Shown: piece by piece, positions 14,601-26,000 of the stretch | Position numbering within the stretch: position 1 is the first letter of the stretch | How the letters are laid out: the number at the start of each line of letters is the position of its first letter | Assembly (NCBI GenBank): GCA_963854835.1 | Contig: OY978526.1 | Coordinates: 59,019,149-59,083,148, forward strand | DNA from: Megamerina dolium | Lineage: Eukaryota > Arthropoda > Insecta > Diptera > Megamerinidae | Direction: 5' to 3' | DNA: 64,000 bases | Made by a program: the position numbers and the translations under genes | The notes under the pieces: generated by a model | Told to the model about the DNA's origin: nothing | What the model saw: only the letters and a program-made list of their open reading frames with translations | The model's database searches: none

Positions 14601-16178
14601 GGTTATGACAGAGCGTTTGCAATTATTGGAGATGTGGGCTGAACGTCAGGGTCTTGAATTGGCGGCCGATTGTCATTTGGCAAAAATTAATCAATGTGCG
14701 CAATTTCTGCAAGCACCTAAAACATCCATTGAGGAAATTCAACAATTGGCCTGTTCATGTTTCCGGTTGAATTCACTACAGATGGCAGCACTGTTGCAGC
14801 AAGAGAAAATACCTAGAAATTTAGCGGACACTGCCATACGGATGGCCGAGTCGGTTGCTGATGAATTGACGCGTGCAGATGGACGTGAAGTTCGTTTAGA
14901 AGAATCACCTGAATTACATTTGGCGTTACTCTTACCCGATGACGGTTTCAGTTGTGATGTTGTACGTGGCATACCATCTGGTTTAGTTGATTTCTTAAAT
15001 CCCTTGCAACAGCAAGGTATGTGTCGATTAGCAGCACAACCGACATCAATTGGTCTATGGACAGTTTATATGCATCAATTTAATGTAAGCCAATTAAGAG
15101 GAATATAATATCTGAACAGGTTGCTTTAATGTTTTACCATTATAGGCGCGTTCTTCAAGTTCAATGTCCAACAAGTTACCACAACCGGAAATACAAGTTT
15201 TACAACTACACAAGAATTCCAATGGCATGGGCCTTTCGATTGTCGCAGCCAAAGGTGCTGGCCAAGAACGTTTGGGTATTTATATTAAAAGTGTTGTTCC
15301 TGGTGGTGCGGCGGATGCAGACGGTCGCTTACAGGCTGGCGATCAGCTATTGCGTGTCGATGGGCAAAGTCTTATTGGTATTACACAAGAAAGGTAAAGA
15401 ACTTGATTAGTATAGGCAACCAACCAATATAATTATATAAACATTTTAGAGCTGCTGATTATTTGGTGCGTACTGGACCAGTTGTCACATTGGAGGTAGC
15501 TAAACAAGGCGCTATTTATCATGGTCTTGCAACATTATTGCAACAGCCAAGTCCTGTTATACAACGTGGTAAGTGCAAAGATGCCATGGAATAAATAAAT
15601 TTTCAGAGTTAGAGGTCTAGCCCTAAGAAATTTATGTCTACCAATAGTCTCTCTTTATATAAAGTATCGTATATAATCGTTCCTACTTAAAATCACACCT
15701 AGTTGCTCAAATTTGAATTACACACATATTTAATAGATTGATCTACAATACCTTAATATGAATTTGTATGGAACGCTAATAGCTTTTTTACTAAAATCCC
15801 CCATACATGCTGCTCGATAATTAATAAACTAACAACTTTCAACTAAACAATACATACAATATTAAAAAATTGAAAGAACCAGAAGAATTACCCGTATATC
15901 AGTATGATCAACGAAGACATTCCTATAACCAATTGCAACACAGTCGTTATTTTGCCTCTGTCTCGGACGATAGCCTCAATCGTACGCGACGTGACTCTTT
16001 TATCAATTTACGTTCAACATCGCCACCAATACGTCGCATGAGTGCCTCATCACTGCAAGAGGAACTCTGCGCGCGTGGACATCAACTGCATATTGATCCG
16101 CGCTATCGTGATACCCGACCGATTGCACGATCAGTTAGTAGTCTTTATCTGCAAAATGAGGCCGGCGGCAATAATGTC

Positions 16179-16213
<35 letters not shown>

Positions 16214-19200
16214 TAATGGTAATATTAATAACAGCAATAATAATAATTACAAACATCATGCAAGTCCAATACGCCAACGTACAATAAGTTCTACGAATAC
16301 CACAAATACGCCACCACCATCCATTTATATTGAAGAGTATACTGATACGGTGCCGGATTCAGAGCAAAATGCAAAACGATCTTCAAATGAATCGTTCGTC
16401 ACAACATTTTCCTATACAGAAGCTCATCAGCCGTTGAACGAGGATGGTATTGCCTCAGTTGCCGACTCTGATGAAATTCCATTTATCGATGATGGCTCGC
16501 CGACAGAGGAGGTGAAAACATATATACCACAGGCTTTGCCTATTAAATCCGATGAAGTGCATATTCCATTGGGACCTGCAAGATCGCCCTTGCCACCTAT
16601 TAGTGGTAGTAGTATAATGAGCAGTGCACGTCGTCCTGCTGCAACGGCAGCATATCGTAAGACGGTTAGTTTTGACTTGGAAGAGACAGAAGTACGCAAG
16701 CATACTGGTATTTCGATCTTTGAACGAAATACTGCGATCAATCGTAAGTTTCATACCCACGATGCGATCAGCAATTACTGTCTACGCGAGACTGGTGGTG
16801 GTACATCAAGTAATCGTTCATCCAACGAATCGTTGGAACGTGAAAAAATTCCGCTAATTCAGAAAATACGTCGCGAGCTAAATACATTCCGTTCAACATC
16901 CGGCAGTGGCAATAATTCCGGCAGTGGTTCGAATAGTAATCGCTCGTCCAATGAGTCCATCGAAAAGATGCCTCTGTTAGCTAGACAATTGCGTGACAAT
17001 AAACCAGCACCGGCAGCAGCAACAAAACCAAGACGTGAATTAAATGCAAATCGCTCTACATCAGGTGGTGGTCTAAGTGGCCTAAATCTGCGTTCAGCGG
17101 CGAACTCCAATAAAAGGTCTGCTTATATACCAAATAATAATTTAAGTAATAATACAAATTGTGTAGCCACTATCACTCCCTCATCGCCTGTGTGTAATAC
17201 TTATGGGGTGGCAGCGGCTGCTGCAACCAGAACCAATACAATTGTTACAATAAATGTTCCTAGTCAATATGATATTGAAAGTTCCTGCTCCACACAAACT
17301 GTACATAACTATTGTCCTGGACGTTCTTTAAGTCATGCAAATATATATTTCCCCACTAATAGCAATCCTTCTGTTTTTGTCAATTTTGATGCACATACTT
17401 TGCACCCACCATCTACCATTTTCGATCGTCTCAGAGCCGTAAACGGAGAACCACAGCCGACAACCGACAATGCTGAGCAAGAAGAACAAGAACGGGAACG
17501 AGAGCGCTTTGAACGAGATTTTGGTGAGGGTAAAGTACGTGAGATGGCTGAATTTTTGGAACGTCACAAAACATTTGAGCTATCAAAATATTGCCAAATA
17601 TCAGCAACAACCTTGAATCCATATAGCCAAATGCATAGCACACACTCCAAGTCCACATCACAGTTGTGTGTTAAACGCATAATGAAGCCGAATGCCAAAA
17701 AGCAATTGACACAAGAGGAACAACAGAATATATTAAAACAATTGAAAGAGTGGAGTCTATATGGCACTAGTGGCAAAGACTATGAAATTAATTTAAAGTC
17801 TTCAATTATAGAACATGAGTATTCGATTAATATGAAAACGACGAATGAAACGAATACGACTGATACAAAACAACGACTTACAACAATTACAAATTCAAGA
17901 GTTGAATTAAATGACACGGCAACTGCAGCATCATCAGCACCGCTGTCATTACCATCGCCACCACCTCCTTCTAAGCTTCTTTCCATATGCACCACTTCAG
18001 TTACTTGTGATTGTACTACATGTTGTGCCAATTGTAAATTACCAATGACAAATAATAACAATTCCAACACCACCAAAACCAATACAACCATATCATCAAC
18101 AACACAATCATCACCACCATCTTTGTCATCTTCCCGTGCCATCATTAAAACTAATAGCGATAACAATAGCAACAGACAAAATGACATCATTGAAGCAACA
18201 TTTAAATCTTCATATGGTGACAGTTGTCACGATTTGCAAACAACAGCAACAGATGCATCAACCTGTGTATTACGACGTCATCCTAGCATTATGTCCAGTT
18301 CAAAAGTAAATACCGTTCGTAGCATTAAACGCAAACAGCAACGACACTGTGGCGATGGTCCAAAATTATTGCTGTCTTTGGCACTGGACAGTGATGACAC
18401 GAGTATGGGTACGACAACAGCTACTGCATATGTTTCTGCTACGTCGCCTCCATACCATCCTCCTCCTTCGATTTCACCAAAACTTTGCTCTAAACTCAAC
18501 TCTTGTCCGCACTTTTCTACAATGTTGACAGACGACCAACACAACTATCAACATCGCCACCACCACCACTATGACTATCATGATTCTTCTTCTGACGATG
18601 ACACAGTGGAAACTGTCGTATTAAGCTGACAACATAATGCACAGAGGTTGTTGTGTGTGTTTGTGTGTATTATCCTTAAATGTTTTTGGTTGGTTTTTGT
18701 CACAGAATCGCATGCTGCAATTATTTTTAATTTTTTTTCTTACTTGTACCTAACTTTATAGATATGTTTTATTTTATTCGTTTTCAAATTAAATGCTCAA
18801 CATTTATATTTGGTCCTCTTGTAGTATAAAAACGCTTGTTTATGTAAATCTTTTCGATCTGAATTTGTCTATGAAGTAGTGTGTATATTTGGTTTCAGGT
18901 ACAGGATAAGAAGGAAAACGTACCAGATGTCAAGTGTGAGGTAATTGGTATCTAATATCAGGTCTTCATGGCCATTTCCACAAAACTCTTCTTCTGTGCC
19001 AGAAACCCCATATAAAAAAAAAAATATGTGGCAATTAAAGCCCCAAAGGGCTTATTGGCCGAGCTTCCCCATATAAATACTATACATAAAGTTTATTAAT
19101 ACGAAAAATCCATTGGTTTAAATTGTTGTTATTATAAGAAATCATCCTTTTTTCTAGCATTTAGTTTGTACACATTTCAGGAATCACTCAATTTTCATTC

Positions 19201-19983
19201 ACTGCCTTTGTCATTATTGTTTTTGATAATAAAACATAAAAAAGCACTTCTCTTTCTTCTTGTTATTAGAAATTCTCCCAAACCTTAATACCAGCGCCTA
19301 ATGAAATTATAACACAATCGCCTCTATTACATTTGTCGTTGTCGACAGTAATATGCTTGAAGCTAGATTCCATCCTAAATCATCTTGACATAAGTAGAAG
19401 TTCAATATTTAGAAACGATGTTACGATTTCAATATTAGGATATTATTTCTCGAATAAATTCCTTAATTTCAATTAACAGATTTTCTCGAATTTGAACCGT
19501 TCTACAATATTTTTGGCGCGATTTGATGTTTTTAACAAAATTAAACATTTTCAAATTTTATTTTTACATTTTCCCTTTTTTCAACAATACTCATATACCT
19601 CGCTATATGACCTATATACGTTTCTTACAAATTGACCGTAAAACGAAAACCCTTATAACCATATATTTTCGACATTAATTATTTGCACATTTATTTATAT
19701 TTTTTCTTACATGTTTATTATTATTTAACATCATAAGTGTATTTATAATAATTTCCTTTATTAATATTTTATTTGCATATAGAAGCTTGCTTAAAAATCA
19801 ATTTACATATTGTGAATGCATAGTATATAGTTTAAATACCCAAAAAGACGACAAAATTAATGTACATATTTAATCTTTATCTAAAACTTTATAACATTGC
19901 ACATATTAAATTGTAATTTTTTCTCTTCCCCCTTTTCGTGATGCCAATAATTTTGTTGTTGTACTCTTCGACATCATCAAAAC

Positions 19984-20030
<47 letters not shown>

Positions 20031-23000
20031 TAAAACAAACTAAACATCCCAATTGTGTAACCTGTTGTCATATCATGTTAACCGTCATCGTTGTCATCAT
20101 CACCATAACCAACAATTGAACCAACCGAACCAATCAGGTAATCGTCGCATGTCTGAACGTGATCTAACACGTATGAGTGGTGCTGCAGATATCAAAAATA
20201 GCATTACTGGTGGTCCCCTAATACCTAACACACATTTGCCAAATAGTAAATCTGTACCGGCATTACATCATCACACTGGAAGTGGTACTATTTGTAAGTC
20301 TTGCTCTCACTTTCTCACACTCCTCCTAACTAACTGCTAACGATCACTATTGTTATATCCATGTTTATATTGTAGAGTACATATTGTCAACCTAATTTAA
20401 TTTAATTAATATTAAAATATGTTTATTAAATCTTTATCCTTTGTTTATGTGATTTTCGATAATCTGAAATAGATTTTGTGGGTAGAAAATTATATTATAT
20501 TATATATTTTTTTTTATTGAATTTAATTTAATTTTGTTTTAGAAAATAGTAAGTGATTCGCTTAATTTGTATACATATTAGACTGATGTTTTATCGTTCA
20601 TCTTCATAGCTATCAGCAATACCAAATCACGCAGCACACACAGTCTCGTCAACCAAAGCAGCAACGGCGGCGTCAATATCAATTCGAACACAAACAACGA
20701 ACAAGGATTCTATCAGAATTTAAGCGTATATCGTGCACAGCATCATAGCCAACCCATATTGGCCGAAAGGTATGTTAATTCAAGTTCGACGTCAAGATTT
20801 TTTTATTAATAATTATCCAATTGCTCCCAGCCAAAAAAAATCTATAAGATTTTATTAGGTACAAAAAAAGTTGATAAATAGTATTGTTGTATTAGTAATT
20901 AGTTACTGGTTATTATTTTGTATTATTGTTACAACAATCGTACTGTTGCTACTATTGATTGCTTTCCGCTGCTGCTACATATAGAGTGCTTGTTGCGTTA
21001 CGTCAAGTTATAATATTTTTTTATGTTGTTAATTATTGTTATCAATTGTATGATTTGTGCTTACGTATTTGTTTTAGGATAACGTTACAATTAGAAAAGT
21101 TACTTTACGGTTTTATACCAATTAAAAGAGAATATCAACTATTAGAAATGACAAATGTACGTGAGTAACTTATCAATACAATATAATATCTATATAAATG
21201 TTGAGCACAAATCATTTTTATATGTATATATCTTAATTGTAAATGAGTTTACATATTATATATTGTCTATGACGTAATTAATGCAAACACCAACACTCTT
21301 CCCTGCATATAACAATAATACATCCCTCTTTGCACACACATATAAAGAAAGTATACATATTGCCATATCGTCCACCCACTGTTCACGTTGAGTTTATCGA
21401 TCGAAACAAGCATACACATTATACTATGTGTCTAAAATATAGGCTCCACCCTTTTTTTGCATTTTACATTTGTATAAATAAATAAGATCGAAGATCTTTG
21501 GTATAACTAAGCCACGTGATGATATTAACAATATTTAATATACTTAATTATACTTATGTTAATATTTTAAAATTTAAAATAAACCCCGCATACACAATAA
21601 CCAAGAGGATGCAAGAGGTCTAAATATAATGATGATCGACTATACTGAATTCGATATTATAATACAATATATATATTAGAGAAGATATATATTAGAGAGC
21701 ACAGGAATATCTGGGGAGTCTGGAATTTGTGGTGAATATCTGTTCAATTGAGCAATGACACGTAAGCCGATTTTCTGAAATGGATCAAAATGAAATAGTT
21801 GCTAATATTTCTTGAGACACAATGGAAAAGGGATTAAATGCATTTTCGTTCATATTTAGAAGAGCAATTTGAAGTTAAAATGTGAAATCCTAAAATATCC
21901 AAGCGCCAAAATTATGTCTTTTATATTTAGCATGAAGAAAAATTATATGCGGTATTAAATATGTTCTTCCAATTTTATAAAAACGTCGGTGTTGAGTTAT
22001 CGGAGATCGACCATACGTTTTAGGCCTCCAGAGGTGATTGAAGCCTATGCTCAGCAACCTGATTGCACCTTATCAGTGTGGTTTTAGACCGAATAAGTTC
22101 ACCATCGATCAAATTTTCACACTACGCCAAATCCTGGAAAAGACCCAAGAAAAACAGATCGACACACATCACGTATTTGTCGATTATAAAGCCGCTTTCG
22201 ACAGTGTGATAATAGATTACCTCTACACAACTATGTCTGAATTTGGTATACCTGCAGAACTCATTCGATTTTTCAGAATGACACTGCTTATCTCTTGTTG
22301 TGCAGTGAATATTGGGAAGGACCTCTCTCCTCCGTTTAATACCGAACGAGAGCTTCAGATAAGGTGATTCGTTATCGTGTGACTTCTTCAACCTTAATAT
22401 GGAGAAAATTATACGAGCTGCAGATTTACGATATAATGGCACTATCTTCAGCAAAAGTGGCATGTTGCTGCCGTATCCCGACGACATTGCCATAATCGGT
22501 ATCAACTCGCGAGCAACCTCCTCCTAGAGGTGATCACTAGCAACTATAGAGCTATTTCGGTGGTGATACAAAGGGTATTTCTACCCTAAGTGTGTACTCT
22601 CAGTGAGAGGACAGCAACAATAACCTAACCTAACCTATAGAGCTATTTGTCGATCTTCTGAGAAATATTATAATGTGAAAATTAATGGAGGTCGATTCTA
22701 CATTTTACCCTTTTAGGGGTAATTTAATTCATTGAAATATTTTTCAATTTTCATCAACTTGTGAGGTTAGGGACGAAATGCCAATTCAAAGCCGGATTCA
22801 AATTTAACGATATGCATTTAGAAGTGTTATTCTCTTCTACTCAGAACTGTACAGTAAAACCTCTTACCGTAGAACCTATTACCATTATTTGAGCTTACAA
22901 TTAAGCCCAAATAATGGTAATATTGATGAAGAAGAAAAAAAAAAAAGAAAGAAGTAAGGAAATACGGCTCACATCAGTATTTGGAGAAAATCTGCTTTTA

Positions 23001-26000
23001 AATTCTGAAGTGCTACAGCAAATTCCCAAAACTTATACTTCTTTATTGTCTATTTTCAGAATTGCTTTTATTGTTCTTTCTTGTTGTACTGTGTTATAGA
23101 AAATCTGCAACTAAAATGCAAGAAAATTGTATGACGAGATTTTTCTTTTTTAATTTTAAAGATATTTTAAATATTTTATATTATACATTTTCAGTAAAGT
23201 CGAGTAACTCGAAGACCTCTTGAGTTTCAATATCATGAATTTTTATTTTGATATTTTGTTATTATATTTGAATTAATACTACAATAATACCTGTCATTAT
23301 TATGTATGTCTGCCTGCATTTAAACTAAATTTTTGATGTATTTCTAATTTGTTTAATTTTTCGTCTTCTCTTTTTTATTCGGTAGACCCCCAATGCCCTT
23401 ACATTCCGGAATGAGTTCATACAATGGAAATTCCCAACACAACGTACCGAATGCAATATTATCACAAATGAATGGAACAACAACAACATCCGCTACAGCC
23501 GCGGCAACAACAGGACAACAACAACAACAGCAATACCAGCATCAACATCACCACCATGCATCAGTAATTACACCAGTGAACTCTAATATACCACCGACCC
23601 GTCCAGTGTCAGCTTACTATCACAGCAGCAATAATCCAATAGCAACAGGCACTGCGTCAAATCAATCGCATCAGCAACAACTGCAGAAACAGCAATTTCA
23701 ATATGCTCAACATGCGCACACAATGAGTGCAAGCAGTAGTAATTTGAATGGCAACATGTCATTGCAGCAGCAACAACAACAACAGGTACAACAACAGCAG
23801 CAGCATGCAGCACAAATGCAACCCCACTCATCACTGACAATGGGCAATCGTTCGAAGAGTACCCAGAATTTTAATCGTGACGGTCAAAATCAACATAGTC
23901 TTCGTATGCAGCAAATGATGGCACCATCGATGCCCAATATCAGCAATATGTATCAGCAACAGCAGCATCAACATCAGCAGCAACAGCAACAACATCATCA
24001 TATATCGGCTAGTCAGAGCATGCAAAATGTGAATATCGTTGGCGATATACCGCTACAATATCAAAATGGTGGAGGTGCCGACAATAGCTATATACAACAG
24101 CAACACTCACCGGCTGGAGGACAGACATTACGGCGTGGTCGTCCACGTCATGATTTGATGATGCAGCAAAGTGGCATGGATAGTGCGCAACATTCCCCAA
24201 ATCAAATGCAAATGCAACATCACATCCAACAACAGAATTTCATTGCTCTACCACCAAAGCCCGGTAGTATGCAACACCAACAGCAACAACTGTCGCCATC
24301 TAAACAGCAGTTACCACCTACTGCACCAAAACCACAACAAAATCGTCTGCAGCAGCAACAGCAGCAGCAGCATTATATGATGTTGCAACAGCAACAGAGC
24401 ATATTCGAGGATAAACCACCACTACCACCAACAGCCACACATCCATTGTACAAAGCCACACAACAAATTACGCCCGGTATAAATTATGTAGCCAGTACAA
24501 TCGACCCACCAAAAGGCGGCTATGTGCCCGTTTCCAGTGTACAAAATCAAAAGAATTTCGGCATGGGCACCAATCCGTGGGAGCGTGAGGAACGTGAAAA
24601 AGAGGTTGAAATACGACGTGAACAAATCCGGCATTGGCGTGAACAACAAATCAATGAGCTATCATCGATTCCACAACGAACTCCACAACAAGAGGAGCAA
24701 TTAAAGACGCTAATATTTGAGCGTGATTTTGAGCGACGCGCCCAAGAAATCGAAGAACATGAGGATGAGAGCGAACCATCGTTTGAGAAGGACAATGTGC
24801 AGGAGGTATTCCGTTTGGCGAATCAATCAAGCAGCATTCAGACACCAGTGACGAATTTCCGGCAGACGGAAATTAAAATTGCCTCTGTGCTCGATAATGT
24901 TGGCGGTAATAATTCCTCAGATACGTCGCCGATGTCCTCGGCACGAAATTCAGCAGTTGGCCCAGCAGATGGTGCGGCTCTACAGCCATCAGCATTTGAC
25001 CAACCACCACCGCCATTACCCAACAATCCTCCACCACCACCAGCGGTAACGGCAGCTGCAGCAACAATAGCCAGTACCAGCGGCAATAACAACACTACCA
25101 ATGCTGCTGTAATGCAACCGAAGAGTATATTGAAAAATAATCGTTACGATGGCAGCGGTAGTGTAGCACCATCATCGCCATCGAAATCACAAAAATCTGC
25201 TAGTTTTGCTGATGATCGCCATCTCCAAACCGAGCATCCCATATCGAATTTAGCAAGAGATATGTCACACATGTCATTGAGTTCAACGGTTGAGGCAACA
25301 ACTACAACAAATCCATCGACATCTGCATCTTCTGTTGAAGCAAATATGAATGGTGTTCCACCACCTCCACCACCGGAACGCAATAGTTCATATTTGATTA
25401 TGTCACAACAAAAGATTCGTAATTCTTCCAGTGGCCTATTGAAAACAGCCACAAGCAATTCAACAGATTCACTGCTTAATCAAAATGCCATTAAAAAATC
25501 TGGTGTGTTAATAAACAATAATAACAATAATATCAACAACAACAATTACAACAATCATATTAATCAAAATAATAATTTAAACAATAATCGATCAAATTCC
25601 CCCAATACAACAATGATCATCTCAACAACGCAATCCACATTGGATCTCACAACAGGCAATTATGCTAGCTCAAGTATGCTGTTGCGTGATAATAAACGTG
25701 TCTCGTTTCATGATGAGGATAATAATTATGTGACTGGCAATGTCACGCAGCTTCTGCAACAACAACAACAGTTACAATATCCACCAGAGCTGTACGCTAG
25801 CGACATAAGATCACAAATGCCCGCAGATTTAGATACAATACGTGAAGATATGAATGTATGTATTGAAAATGCCATCTAATCATTTCTTGAGTAAAATCAA
25901 TCGCGTTCGCATAAAATTTCAAACACTCAGAGTCAGGGTATATTGAGTTTACAACACCCAAATATAACATAATAATTGATCACAATCAGAATCTGGGCCT

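Larger units (their letters stand above)
20770..23385 (+). other. canoe intron (2.6 kb)
   Basis: Contains a LINE reverse-transcriptase fragment (22030-22530), a 77-bp insertion with target duplication (22558-22634) and a possible small alternative exon near 21079. Otherwise A+T-rich without features. Confidence 0.7.

Noticed and set aside
16427..17110. Minus-strand ORFs over the canoe exons (here and at 23583-25458)
   Set aside because: Antisense shadows of repeat-rich coding sequence without recognisable content.
25856..25879. Ending canoe at the TAA of the large exon
   Set aside because: A donor AAT|GTATGT precedes it and the next exons encode the conserved canoe C-terminus; the stop could still serve a minor unspliced isoform.
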